Shown here: in pieces, positions 50,501 through 58,166 of the stretch
Numbering within the stretch: position 1 is the first letter of the stretch
How the letters are laid out: the number at the start of each line of letters is the position of its first letter
Origin: Clostridia bacterium
Lineage (GTDB): Bacteria; Bacillota; Clostridia; Christensenellales; Aristaeellaceae
Assembly (NCBI GenBank): GCA_017410455.1
Contig: JAFQQT010000043.1
Span: forward strand, 21,093-85,092
Length of the DNA: 64,000 bases
Direction of reading: 5' to 3'
The notes under the pieces: generated by a model
What the model was told of the DNA's origin: nothing
The model's database searches: none
What the model saw: the letters and a program-made list of their open reading frames with translations, nothing else
Program-made: the position numbers and the translations under genes

Positions 50501-52480
50501 GTTGAGGGCAACTACGCCGGCGGTCTGGTGGGCCAGAACATCGGCACCATCACCGGCAGCCGCGCGACGGGCAACACCGTCGAGGGCGAGCTCGTCGGCG
50601 GTCTGGTGGGCTACAACAACAACGGCACGATCGGGCGCAGCTACGGCACCGGCAACACCGTCACCGGCGACTCCGCCGGCGGTCTGATCGGCGAGAACTA
50701 CGGCACGATCGAGAACTGCTACGCTACCGGCAACACCTCCGGCTACCTGGTCGGCTACAGCGGCGGCCCCATCACCAACTGCTTCACCGACGGCTCCGCC
50801 CTCTTCCGCGACAGCTACGGCGACGTGACCAACAGCTACTACGTCGCAGCCTCTGCCACCGACGATGGCGGCAGGACGGCGGCACAGTTTGCCAGCGGCG
50901 AGATCGCCTGGCTCCTGCAGAGCGCCATTGAGCCCGAGGAGGTTTACGACGAGGAGTCCGGCGAGTGGGTCATGGCCGACGCGGCCCTCATCTGGGGTCA
51001 GTCCATCGGCTCCGCCAGCTACCCCAGCCTGGGCGGCCAGCGGGTCTACCAGGTGCTGTCCTGCGACGGCGAGGGTACGGCGTACTCCAACACGGATGAG
51101 CAGCAGAAGCACAGCGTCACGGATTCCGTGTGCGTGAACTGCGGCGCTATCGGCGGCTATTGCGGCGCGGAGGGCGACGGTACCCACATCGCCTGGACGC
51201 TCCGGAACGGCACGCTGACCATCACCGGCACGGGCGCGATGGCGGATCATGTGTCCGTCGATGTTCCGTGGAATGCTTATGCCGATTCCATTACCGCTGT
51301 GAACATCTCCGAGGGCGTGACCCACATCGGCAGCTGGGCGTTGTGCGGCTTCCCCTCTGTGTCGGAGCTTGCCATCCCCGCCAGCGTGACGTCCATTGGC
51401 GAAGGTGCTCTCTCTCTCGCTGGTGTGACAAGCATCACATTTGCTGCGGACAGCCAGCTGACCACTATTGGTATATGTGCATTCAATAATTGCCGTAGTC
51501 TTACGGAGATCACCCTGCCTGAAGACGTGGGGGCCTTCGATGTTGATTCTGTGTTCGGTGGTTGTACAGCGCTGACGAATATCTTTGTAGCCAAGAACAA
51601 TGAGACCTACAAGGACATCGACGGTGTGCTGTACACTGCGGATGGCACGACCCTTATGTACTATCCTGAGGGCAAGGCAGCGGAATCCTTCACCACCCCG
51701 GATGGCGTGACGACCATCGCGGATAATGCTTTTAATTCGAATAACTCCCTCAAGACGGTTACTGTTTCCGAGGGCGTGACGAGCATTGGACTGTGGGCTT
51801 TCGGGTATTGTGGAAACTTGGAAACTGTGAACCTGCCGGACAGCCTGACGAGCATCGGTTGGTATGCGTTCGATTATTGCTATGCCCTGACTACTGTCAC
51901 CATTCCTGATGGCGTGGAGAGCATCGGCGACAATGCGTTCCAGTATTGCACCGCGCTGACCACCGTCACCATTCCCGTCAGTGTGGAGAGCATCGGCGCG
52001 GATGCGTTCTATTACTGCGACGCCCTGACCACCGTCAACGTGCCCTGCAACTGGGACGGCAGCCTGTACACCTTCGAGGATACCGTGACGGTGAATCTGG
52101 CTGACCACAGCTGGACGGATGGCGTATGCGGCGGCTGCGGCATGACCTGCCCCCACGACACAGGCAACGGCGGCATCTGCTCCATCTGCGGCACGACCGT
52201 GGAGCGCAGCATGGTGATCCTGCCTGCCTCCCTGACGGCCGTTGAAGCCGAGGCATTCACGGACACGGCGGTGGAAGCGGTCGTGATCCCGGCGGGCTGT
52301 ACGTCCATTGCGGCGGGCGCGTTCAGCGGCTGCGGCAGCCTCAAGGTGATCATCTTCACCTCTGCGGACTGCACCATCGGCGACGGCGCGATCCCTGCGG
52401 GCACGGCCATCATTGCCCCTGTGAACGGAACGGTGGAAAACTGGGCTGAGTCCAATGGCATGACCTTCCTGGCCCGGTAA
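47534..52480 (+). CDS. Giant secreted BspA-like leucine-rich-repeat protein with GLUG motifs
   Basis: A 1648-residue exported protein. A signal peptide ends near residue 30 (GAAGAEG). Three modules each begin with a Cys-rich CxxCGxxGGYCGAEG segment (about 47680, 48790 and 51125), then WTL-x-x-GTLTITGTGAMAD, then many LRR_5 repeats of the LTTVTIPASVESIGEDAFYDC type. Between modules two and three lie a linker domain and a GLUG-repeat block (AGGLVGQNIGTITGSRATGN, about 50430-50780). BspA-type repeats usually mediate binding to host or bacterial surfaces. No LPXTG, SLH or C-terminal anchor is visible. AGGAGGAATT precedes ATG 47534. Confidence 0.9.
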   Translation: MTRMNILTKLLCAVLVLCGLLCCAGAAGAEGDCAHTFTDGACTTCGVTGGYCGAEGGEQSVTWTLADNHLVISGTGAMADSYYGDLPWWDSHQTITDVTIGEGVTHIGKHAFYNFRSLTEITIPASVESIGYEAFGNSTVSSVTFAPNSRLTTIDGYAFSYLGSLKQITLPASVESIGNGAFESCYALETVTFAEGSRLSSLGYMPFFTCDSLTAISIPESVTAYKTIDGVLYSGDGTTLLLYPAGKTDEAFTTPAGVTTIAELAFFNAQLHNITLSEGVTTIGMNAFLGCFSIQSVSLPSTLTSIGEYAFANCDGLTTITIPASVSSIGEHAFEGCYGLTEVNIPASVSSIGDFAFFSCIKLTTVTIPASVTSIGTDAFYGCRALTTVNAPCNWDGSLYTFEDTVTVNVADHAFADGVCTGCGVTGGYCGAEGDNVKWTLVDGTLTITGTGAMADYDSFKDRPWYTYRNSITALTIQEGVTTIGRYAFHQTAGLKNVTIPASVTKLGYCAFTGSGLETVTFADESQLTTIDHCAFQYCDALTEITLPAGVGSFQPDLVFYGCTALTDIHVAEGNTIYKSVDGVLYTADGTTLMLYPEGKTATSFTTPTGVTTIGQAAFSDNGNIKSVTLSEGVTTISDQAFLFCGALAEVTIPASMESIGVHAFYGCEALTTVTIPASVESIGEDAFYDCTALTTVNAPCNWDGSLYTFADTVTVNVPEHTGGTANCQSGAICEACGEAYGELDYDVHANTEVVWTWYPNDDTVSAYAELICADCETCIMSTSGEGEFLGETEGTDCLNPGSLRYSATLTFEDDTEVSGTHTVTIPSENHVGPMSNGFCAACGSAEKPEVDPGEYEDETWDDVYLISNAGQLYWFANEVNGGNNGIGARLTANITVPASVSKGGSIPDWEPIGQGWTPYCGDFNGGGHTISGLYCVSNRAGLFGYTDYYYNIRNIGVVNGTFIGSDYAGALVGYASSNISGCWASGNTVEGNYAGGLVGQNIGTITGSRATGNTVEGELVGGLVGYNNNGTIGRSYGTGNTVTGDSAGGLIGENYGTIENCYATGNTSGYLVGYSGGPITNCFTDGSALFRDSYGDVTNSYYVAASATDDGGRTAAQFASGEIAWLLQSAIEPEEVYDEESGEWVMADAALIWGQSIGSASYPSLGGQRVYQVLSCDGEGTAYSNTDEQQKHSVTDSVCVNCGAIGGYCGAEGDGTHIAWTLRNGTLTITGTGAMADHVSVDVPWNAYADSITAVNISEGVTHIGSWALCGFPSVSELAIPASVTSIGEGALSLAGVTSITFAADSQLTTIGICAFNNCRSLTEITLPEDVGAFDVDSVFGGCTALTNIFVAKNNETYKDIDGVLYTADGTTLMYYPEGKAAESFTTPDGVTTIADNAFNSNNSLKTVTVSEGVTSIGLWAFGYCGNLETVNLPDSLTSIGWYAFDYCYALTTVTIPDGVESIGDNAFQYCTALTTVTIPVSVESIGADAFYYCDALTTVNVPCNWDGSLYTFEDTVTVNLADHSWTDGVCGGCGMTCPHDTGNGGICSICGTTVERSMVILPASLTAVEAEAFTDTAVEAVVIPAGCTSIAAGAFSGCGSLKVIIFTSADCTIGDGAIPAGTAIIAPVNGTVENWAESNGMTFLAR

Positions 52481-52514
52481 GCCACGGATTCACAGAAACA
52501 ACGGAATACAAAGC

Positions 52515-52555
52515 GGCTTGGACGAAATACGCGCAGTATCTCGTCCAAGCCTTTT
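52515..52555 (+). terminator. Intrinsic terminator of the BspA-like gene
   Basis: GGCTTGGACGA pairs with TCGTCCAAGCC, with inner ATAC/GTAT pairing and a TTTT tail. Confidence 0.9.
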
Positions 52556-52561
52556 CGTTGT

Positions 52562-52829
52562 TGGATGCTGCAGGAGGAGGATGCCGTCTGATTCTGTGCG
52601 GCAGGTCACAACAGCAGCTCGCGCATTCTCCCTCAGTCACCTGCGGGCGACAGCTCCCTCCCGGAGGGAGCCAAGGGTTGCTGTGCTTGTCGTTTCCTTA
52701 TGTTGCATGTCCCGCATGTTGCAAAGGGTGCAGGAGAAGCTCCCTCCTTGAGGGATCTGCCAGCGGGCTTGCCCGATGACTGAGGGAGTGCGCGGGAATG
52801 ACACAGCAGCCGGATCACATGGATATGCA
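52562..52829. repeat. Right repeat block flanking the BspA gene
   Basis: Starts with a copy of the 3' end of spoIVB: 36 of 43 positions match 47129-47171, and the frame reads WMLQEEDAV then stop. It continues with a CTCCCTCAGTCACCTGCGGG arm, an extra 60-70 nt, a second CTCCCTC ... CTGAGGGAG arm and an ATGGATATGCA end matching the left block. Confidence 0.75.
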
Positions 52830-52873
52830 AAAAAACAGCACGGCCGCCCGCAGTGGGCAGGGCCGTGCTGTTT
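52828..52873 (-). terminator. Intrinsic terminator for the 52942 gene
   Basis: AACAGCACGGCC pairs with GGCCGTGCTGTT. On the minus strand it is followed by a run of T residues. Confidence 0.8.
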
Positions 52874-52941
52874 GCTTTCGGGGGCACTGGCGGCGATGGT
52901 GAATGCGTGCCGATCTCCGTCAGGCGTGCGGCGCCTCCGCG

Positions 52942-53361
52942 TCAGGGCTTGCAGCTGCCGCAGGGGGTGTAGCCCATCTCGAGCAGCGCATCCCGCGTGC
53001 CGGTGAATTCCTCGCGGTTCGTCTCCTTGATGGTGGGGACGCTGCTGCAATCCGGCAGGTGGAAGCGCATAGAGCGGGTGTTGAGCACCCAATGGGAAGC
53101 CTCCGGCGTGGCGGATGCCGCGTCGGGCGATGGCGCGGGCGTGGGGGATGGCGCAGGCTCAGGGGACGGCGTGTCCGTGACCACGGGGGTGGGAGCGGCT
53201 GTGCAGACCCATGGCGTGGGGGCGTCGCCGCTGTGGCGGATGGCCACCTCCCCTGCGGAACCGGTGATGCTGTTGACGGTGAGAACGAGAACTCCCACGC
53301 CCAGCAGGATGAGCGCGCACAGGAACAGGCTGGGGGTGCGCTGCTCGCGCTTGCCGGGCAT
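52942..53361 (-). CDS. Membrane-anchored protein with Ada-like Cys/His C-terminal domain
   Basis: A 139-residue protein with one N-terminal membrane helix (LFLCALILLGVGVLVLTV). A Pro/Thr/Ser/Ala-rich spacer (about 50-90) follows. The C-terminal 50-residue domain (WVLNTRSMRFHLPDCSSV ... REEFTGTRDALLEMGYTPCGSC) is often attached to secreted nucleases and lipoproteins in Firmicutes and related to the metal-binding fold of Ada. The pattern His-x-x-x-Cys ... Cys-x-x-Cys suggests zinc binding. No nuclease domain is present here. ATG 53361 follows GAGGTG. Confidence 0.72.
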   Translation of the reverse strand: MPGKREQRTPSLFLCALILLGVGVLVLTVNSITGSAGEVAIRHSGDAPTPWVCTAAPTPVVTDTPSPEPAPSPTPAPSPDAASATPEASHWVLNTRSMRFHLPDCSSVPTIKETNREEFTGTRDALLEMGYTPCGSCKP

Positions 53362-53550
53362 GGGGATCACCTCGCTTTTCCGTGCTTGTGATGCCTCCAT
53401 TATAGCGCGGATGGCGGCGCAGGGCAAGGGCTGCAGGAAAAGATGTGAGGGGGGGAGGCATAGATCAGCGCTCGTTTGCGAAGGGTGAAAGGAGCTGATG
53501 ACTGATCAGGTTAACCAGTTGTGCTGAAGGATCAGCAGTCTTTTCAGCAA

Positions 53551-53579
53551 TTGACATCCCCCCGCTGCCGGGGTATAAT
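53551..53579 (+). promoter_or_regulatory. Consensus sigma-A promoter of the dehydrogenase operon
   Basis: TTGACA, 17 nt, TATAAT, both hexamers perfect. About 45 nt upstream is the palindrome GGTTAACC, a possible regulator site. Confidence 0.85.
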
Positions 53580-53619
53580 TCAGATGATACAACGGCCATA
53601 CCGCAAAGGAGCAAACGCC

Positions 53620-54825
53620 ATGAAAGTCAACGCGACGTATTTTCAGAACGACCCCGTCCGCCCGCTGGTTTATGGCGAGGCGGAGCTGATCAACCCGCCC
53701 CGGCAGCGCCTGCGCGGCGAGCCCGTCAGGGAGGGCGTGCTGGTGCAGCCCGTGCTGGTGGGCTTCTGTGGCACGGATAACGAGCTGATGCAGATGGGCC
53801 GCCGGGGGCAGCTGGGGAAGAAGTTCCCTGCGGGGACGAACCGCCTCATCAACGGCCACGAGGGCGTTGTCTGGGTGCCTTCCCAGAACCGCTTTGCCAT
53901 CGTGCTCATCCGCGGCGGCGACTCCATCGACCCCACCCGCTACACCGAGGACGAGACCTACTTCGAGTACGGGTGCGATCAGGCGGACGGCCTTTTCGCC
54001 GACGCGATGTACGTCAACCCCGACATGCTCCTGCCCATCCCCGAGGGCTATGTGGAGGACGGCAAGCTGGCCCTGTCCTTCGCGAAAAAGATGGTCTTCC
54101 CGGATCCCTTTGCCTGCATGCTCTTCCAGCTGGAGCGTATGGAGGACCTGGGCAGCGCCCACTGGTTCCGCCAGACGGCCCGCCGCCACAAGTGCAGCCT
54201 GGAGGAGGCCCACCGCATCGCCGCGGACGAGATCTTCCAGCGCACGGTGATCTTCGGCCTGGGCACCACGGGCATGTTCATCGGCGATATCATCCGCCAG
54301 AAGCATCCCGGCGCGAAGCTGGTCTTCGTCGATCTTGCGGCGGAGGACAGCGCCAAGGTGCGCTTCGCCCTGGAGCAGACCGGCGGGGAATACATCCGCA
54401 ACGACTTTGCCGACCCGGCGGACTGCGCGGCGGCCATCATCGGCAGGCTCGGCGGCCGGGCGACCATGTTCATCGGCGCATCGGCGACGAAGCTGGAGAG
54501 CGAGATGGCCTTCACCCACGGCGTGCTGGGCTGCAACGGCATCTACAATTCCTTCTCCCTCGGCCCGACGGTCAGCTACGACACGATGCCCTTCGGCTTC
54601 GAGAACCATCTCATTTTCGGCTCCATCAACTTCCGGCAGGATCATATGGAGGAGGCCATCGGCATGCTGGCCGTCAGCCACTATGACGAGATCGTCAGGC
54701 TGATCGACCGGGCGGAGTTCGCCGCCGACCCCATCGCCGCCTACGAGCAGCGCATCTTCTGCCCCGGCGCGCCGGCCAAGACTGCCGTCATCTGGAACCC
54801 CGATTACATCGACACGACCCGCTGA
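53620..54825 (+). CDS. Zinc-dependent medium-chain dehydrogenase (glucose dehydrogenase-like)
   Basis: A 401-residue MDR-superfamily enzyme. The catalytic zinc site is visible as GFCGTDNEL (Cys near residue 50) and NGHEGVVW (His near 80). The Rossmann motif is GLGTTGMFIGDII (near 212). It lacks the four-Cys structural zinc loop, and the layout resembles glucose/sugar 1-dehydrogenases. The likely reaction is NAD(P)-dependent oxidation of a sugar or polyol; the substrate is unknown. AAAGGAG precedes the ATG. It is the first gene of a three-gene operon (12 nt to araM). Confidence 0.75.
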   Translation: MKVNATYFQNDPVRPLVYGEAELINPPRQRLRGEPVREGVLVQPVLVGFCGTDNELMQMGRRGQLGKKFPAGTNRLINGHEGVVWVPSQNRFAIVLIRGGDSIDPTRYTEDETYFEYGCDQADGLFADAMYVNPDMLLPIPEGYVEDGKLALSFAKKMVFPDPFACMLFQLERMEDLGSAHWFRQTARRHKCSLEEAHRIAADEIFQRTVIFGLGTTGMFIGDIIRQKHPGAKLVFVDLAAEDSAKVRFALEQTGGEYIRNDFADPADCAAAIIGRLGGRATMFIGASATKLESEMAFTHGVLGCNGIYNSFSLGPTVSYDTMPFGFENHLIFGSINFRQDHMEEAIGMLAVSHYDEIVRLIDRAEFAADPIAAYEQRIFCPGAPAKTAVIWNPDYIDTTR

Positions 54826-54837
54826 GGAGGAACGCAT

Positions 54838-56202
54838 ATGGCTGTCAGGGTGAGCTACGATCAGGACTGCCGCATGACCATCACCGGCGTGGACTGCAGC
54901 TGCGGCTGTGAGCATCACGCCATTGACAAGGATATCTATATCGGCAGCGGCCTGCTGCCCCGGATTCCGGATTACATCCGCAGGCGCGGCCTGGGCACCC
55001 ACTGTGTGCTGGTGGCGGATGATACGACCTATGCCGTGGCGGGTGCTGCTGTGGAGAAGGCGCTTGTCGCCGCCGGATTCGACGTGGTGAGCTGCGTCAT
55101 CCACCGCGAGGGGGATATGCTGCCCGATGACCTCTCCTGCGGAGAAGTCCTGCTGTCCATCACCCGGGAGACGGAGTTCCTGATCGCCGTGGGCTCCGGC
55201 ACGGTGACCGACACCACCCGCATCAACGCCGAGCGGACGAAGCTGCCCTTCGTGTCCGTGGGCACCGCGCCCTCCATGGATGGCTATGCCTCCGCCGTGG
55301 CGCCGCTGCTGCACCGGGGACTCAAGATCCAGCGCCCTGCCGTGTGCCCGGAGATCATCGTCTGCGACCTGGACGTGCTGGCCACCGCGCCCCTGCCCAT
55401 GATCGCCTCCGGCGTGGGCGACGTGCTGGGCAAGTACATCGCCAGGGCGGACTGGGAGCTGGGCGCGATCATCAACGATGAGCCCTGCTGTCCCGTGTGT
55501 GTGGAGATGGTGACGAATGCCGTGGGCGCGCTGGTGGACAACGTGGACGCCATCGCCGCCAAGACCCCCGAGGGCATGCGCATCCTCATCGAGGCGCTGC
55601 TGCTGGCCGGCGTGACCATTATGATCATCGACAACACCCGCGCCGTGGCCTCCATTGAGCACAACATCGCCCAGTACTGGGAGATGATCATGGTGCAGCA
55701 GGGTCTGGAGCCCCCGATGCACGGCGCGTCCGTGGGCGTAAGCACGCTGCTGGTGTGGCCGATGTTCGAGCGCTTCGCCAGGGAAGACCTCAGCAAGCTG
55801 AACCTGGAGGACATCCGCGCCCGCCGCATCAGCCGCGAGAAGAGGGAACGCTGGATGCGCCACAGCTACGGCGTCGAGGGCGGCAATGCCATCATGCGGG
55901 AGAACCCCGGCGACTTCCTCACCTGGGAGGAGCAGGAGCGGCGCATCCGCCGTGCCCAGGAGCGGTTTGCAGACATTCAGGCCGTCATCGCCGCCATGCC
56001 CCCGCTGGAGAGGATCCGCGGGGCGATGATGAAGCTGAATGCCGAAATGACCCCGGAGGAGGAGCACATCCCGGACGACCTGATCCGCCGCTCCATGCAC
56101 TGCGGCAAGGATTACCGCACCCGCTACACGCTGTTCAAGCTGATCGACGAGTGCGGCCTGCTGGAGGAGTACCTCGCCGATTACCCCTACCCCTTCGAGT
56201 GA
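54838..56202 (+). CDS. araM: AraM/EgsA family sn-glycerol-1-phosphate dehydrogenase
   Basis: A 454-residue member of the iron-containing dehydrogenase superfamily, on the AraM/G1PDH branch. Visible motifs are AVGSGTVTDTTR (NAD-binding, near residue 119), SVGTAPSMDGYAS (near 138), ASGVGDVLGKY and a metal-ligand region VASIEHNIAQYWE ... PPMHGASVGV (His residues near 285 and 300). Family members reduce dihydroxyacetone phosphate to sn-glycerol-1-phosphate. The N-terminal CSCGCEHH is typical of the clostridial subgroup. The C-terminal 130 residues are helical. Whether the substrate is DHAP or a related keto-sugar phosphate is open. Confidence 0.85.
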   Translation: MAVRVSYDQDCRMTITGVDCSCGCEHHAIDKDIYIGSGLLPRIPDYIRRRGLGTHCVLVADDTTYAVAGAAVEKALVAAGFDVVSCVIHREGDMLPDDLSCGEVLLSITRETEFLIAVGSGTVTDTTRINAERTKLPFVSVGTAPSMDGYASAVAPLLHRGLKIQRPAVCPEIIVCDLDVLATAPLPMIASGVGDVLGKYIARADWELGAIINDEPCCPVCVEMVTNAVGALVDNVDAIAAKTPEGMRILIEALLLAGVTIMIIDNTRAVASIEHNIAQYWEMIMVQQGLEPPMHGASVGVSTLLVWPMFERFAREDLSKLNLEDIRARRISREKRERWMRHSYGVEGGNAIMRENPGDFLTWEEQERRIRRAQERFADIQAVIAAMPPLERIRGAMMKLNAEMTPEEEHIPDDLIRRSMHCGKDYRTRYTLFKLIDECGLLEEYLADYPYPFE

Positions 56203-56213
56203 GGTGAATGACG

Positions 56214-57092
56214 ATGATTGACGCCCATCTGCACCTGTGGGAGAAGCAAAACGGCCGGGTCAACGGCCTGCCCGTGTACGACGTCGGCGGCGGAAAGAGC
56301 ATGTTCGGCGGCGAAGTGAAGCAGATGATGCCCGCCTACATGACCGACGGCGTGAACAGCGCCGAGCGCCTGCTGGCCAACATGGACTTTGCCCAGGTGG
56401 CCGCCGCCGTGGTGACGCAGGAGTACATCGACGGCAACCAGGACGCGTATTTGCGGCGCGTGCGGGCGCAGTACCCGGAGCGCTTCCGCGTCTGCGCGCT
56501 GTATGAGGATGACATGGGGGGACATCTGCCCGATGTGGAGGGCTTTGACGGGATCAAGCTCTGCGCGGGCCGTCTGGCCGATCCCGACCTGACCCACCAT
56601 GCGGCCGTGTTTGCCCACGCGGCGGCGAACGACCGCTTCATCAGCATTGACCTGGCGGACGGCGACGTGCAGTGTGCATCCCTCCGGGAAATGGCGCAGA
56701 CCTGGCCGGAAATGCGCATCGCCATCGGCCATTTCGGCATGGTGACCCGTCCGGGCTGGCTGGAGCAGGTGCGTCTGGCCCGGCTGCCCAACGTGTTCAT
56801 GGAGAGCGGCGGCATCACCTGGCTGTTCAATGCGGAGTTCTACCCCTACCCCTCCGCCGTGCGGGCCATCCGCGAGGCGGCGGACGTCTGCGGGATCGAC
56901 AAGCTCATGTGGGGCTCGGATTACCCCCGAACCATGACCGCCATCACCTACCGCATGTCCTGGGACTTTGTGGACAAGTCCCCCCTGCTGACGGCGGAAG
57001 AGAAGCAGCGCTTCTTCCACGACAATGCAGCGGCCTTCTACCGCTTCGGCAACCTGCCGGAGATGCCCTGCGTGCATCACATGGCGGAGTGA
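56214..57092 (+). CDS. Amidohydrolase family 2 protein (TIM-barrel lactonase/decarboxylase type)
   Basis: A 292-residue metal-dependent hydrolase. It opens with IDAHLHLWE (the H-x-H-x-W pattern of lactonase-like members). His in RIAIGHFGM near residue 180 and Asp in LMWGSDYPRTM near 240 follow, both standard for the amidohydrolase_2 family. Relatives include L-fuconolactonase and related sugar-lactone hydrolases, which would fit a dehydrogenase product, but this is an inference. ATG 56214 is preferred to 56208 because GAGGTG then lies 7 nt away. It is 11 nt downstream of araM in one operon. Confidence 0.78.
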   Translation: MIDAHLHLWEKQNGRVNGLPVYDVGGGKSMFGGEVKQMMPAYMTDGVNSAERLLANMDFAQVAAAVVTQEYIDGNQDAYLRRVRAQYPERFRVCALYEDDMGGHLPDVEGFDGIKLCAGRLADPDLTHHAAVFAHAAANDRFISIDLADGDVQCASLREMAQTWPEMRIAIGHFGMVTRPGWLEQVRLARLPNVFMESGGITWLFNAEFYPYPSAVRAIREAADVCGIDKLMWGSDYPRTMTAITYRMSWDFVDKSPLLTAEEKQRFFHDNAAAFYRFGNLPEMPCVHHMAE

Positions 57093-57111
57093 TGGCAGCG
57101 GGTGCTGGCAC

Positions 57112-57140
57112 AGAAAAACCGGTGCAGCACATGCACCGGC
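57112..57140 (-). terminator. Intrinsic terminator of the MerR gene
   Basis: On the minus strand CCGGTGCA pairs with TGCACCGG and is followed by TTTTT. It may also stop the plus-strand operon. Confidence 0.75.
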
Positions 57141-57171
57141 GCAGGTATGAAGTTATGATGCTGCGGGCCTG

Positions 57172-57534
57172 TCAGGAGGAAGCTCCGGCGTCGCTCACGG
57201 GCAGGACGGCGATCTGCTGGAACCTGACCGGATCCAGCAGGTTCAGCAGCAGGTCAAGCTGTTCCCGCCGCTCCAGCAGCGATGCGCGCAGACCCGCCAG
57301 CACATCCTCCAGCGGAAGGTCCTGCTCGGGCAGGATGCTCAGGATGTCCTTGCGGGTGAAGCTGAAGCGGCGCAGAAGCTGAATGATCTGCAGCCGGTCC
57401 ATGTCGGATTCATCGTAGAGCCAGTACCCTCCGGGCGTGGTTCCGCGGTGCTTCAGCAGGCCCATCGTGTTGTATCCCTGCAGGGTGCGCCGGGATACGC
57501 CGGTCAGCTGGCACATCTGGGTCAGTGAAAGCAT
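57172..57534 (-). CDS. MerR family transcriptional regulator
   Basis: A 120-residue regulator with an N-terminal winged helix (SLTQMCQLTGVSRRTLQGYNTMGLLKHRGTTPGGYWLYDESDMDRLQII), a coiled-coil linker (ASLLERREQLDLLLNLL) and a very short C-terminus without cysteines, so metal sensing is unlikely. It is convergent with the dehydrogenase/araM/amidohydrolase operon and is a candidate regulator of it. AAGGAGG precedes the ATG. Confidence 0.88.
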   Translation of the reverse strand: MLSLTQMCQLTGVSRRTLQGYNTMGLLKHRGTTPGGYWLYDESDMDRLQIIQLLRRFSFTRKDILSILPEQDLPLEDVLAGLRASLLERREQLDLLLNLLDPVRFQQIAVLPVSDAGASS

Positions 57535-57905
57535 CGGTCGTCCTCCTTGCGTGGCAGATCAGGCGGCGTGGCAGCCTGTGGAGCGAAAGGGCGCAAAACG
57601 AAAAAAACACTCAATGATTATATGCGGTTTGGAGGAAGAATGTTACACGGCCGCACGAAAATATCTGCACTGGCAGCAGCACAACCCATACTCCGCGTGC
57701 TATGCGGCAGGAAAGGCGCGATGCCTCAGGCATGAAATGGCTGAGTGAGCAACAAATGGAGGCCCGGCTTGCGTGTATGGCGCAGGTCGGGCCCTTGCTT
57801 TGCATAAATTTCCTGCGAAAAAAATCTGAAAAAAGGTGTTGACAAGACGCGGGAACCGTGGTATTATAGTTCTCGCAGTCAAGCGAAAGCCGCTGCAAAA
57901 GCCGA
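57535..57905. other. Mostly featureless intergenic DNA before the tRNA cluster
   Basis: Between the MerR start and tRNA-Gln. I see the tRNA promoter and two overlapping short frames (57614-57748 and 57640-57735). The second has GGAGGA before its ATG, but neither has supporting features. Confidence 0.5.
57839..57867 (+). promoter_or_regulatory. tRNA-Gln/tRNA-Glu promoter
   Basis: TTGACA, 17 nt, TATTAT, 38 nt before tRNA-Gln. It shares the AAAAAAGGTGTTGACA upstream sequence and a CTCGCAGT start region with the promoter at 58167. Confidence 0.8.
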
Positions 57906-57979
57906 TGGGGAATGGTGTAACGGTAACACGCTCGGCTCTGACCCGGTCATTCAAGGTTCGAATCCTTGTTCCCCAGCCA
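57906..57979 (+). tRNA. tRNA-Gln (CTG)
   Basis: A 74-nt cloverleaf: acceptor TGGGGAA/TTCCCCA, D stem GTGT/ACAC, anticodon loop CTCTGAC, T arm CAAGG-TTCGAAT-CCTTG. It has an encoded CCA end and the U1-A72 pair typical of tRNA-Gln. The anticodon stem has one weak terminal pair. Confidence 0.92.
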
Positions 57980-57984
57980 TATTT

Positions 57985-58057
57985 GCCTCCGTTGTGTAGA
58001 GGCCTAGCACGCGGCCCTCTCAAGGCTGAAACAGGGGTTCGAATCCCCTCGGAGGTG
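57985..58057 (+). tRNA. tRNA-Glu (CTC), copy 1
   Basis: Acceptor GCCTCCG/CGGAGGT, anticodon loop CTCTCAA, T arm AGGGG-TTCGAAT-CCCCT. No CCA is encoded (GCT follows), so it needs CCA-adding enzyme. It lies 5 nt after tRNA-Gln in the same transcript. Confidence 0.92.
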
Positions 58058-58060
58058 CTC

Positions 58061-58096
58061 CCGCCTGAATCGTAAGGTTCGGGCGGTTTTCTTTTT
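58061..58096 (+). terminator. Terminator after tRNA-Glu copy 1
   Basis: CCGCCTGAA pairs with TTCGGGCGG, then TTTTCTTTTT. Confidence 0.9.
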
Positions 58097-58166
58097 GCCG
58101 CACGGGACGATGATCATCTTCCTGCATTTTCTGCATGGGTCTGCATCAGAAAATGCAAAAAAGGTG

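Noticed and set aside
47954-52156. 1400-codon frame on the minus strand opposite the BspA gene
   Set aside because: Produced by the repetitive codon pattern of the LRR gene; no ribosome-binding site, signal peptide or domain.
47534-52480. Cell-wall sorting signal in the BspA-like protein
   Set aside because: The C-terminus ends in an LRR-like strand without LPXTG, hydrophobic helix or positive tail.
57614-57748. Short frames of 44 and 31 codons upstream of the tRNA cluster
   Set aside because: One has no ribosome-binding site. The other has a good one but no other coding signal, and both overlap in different frames.
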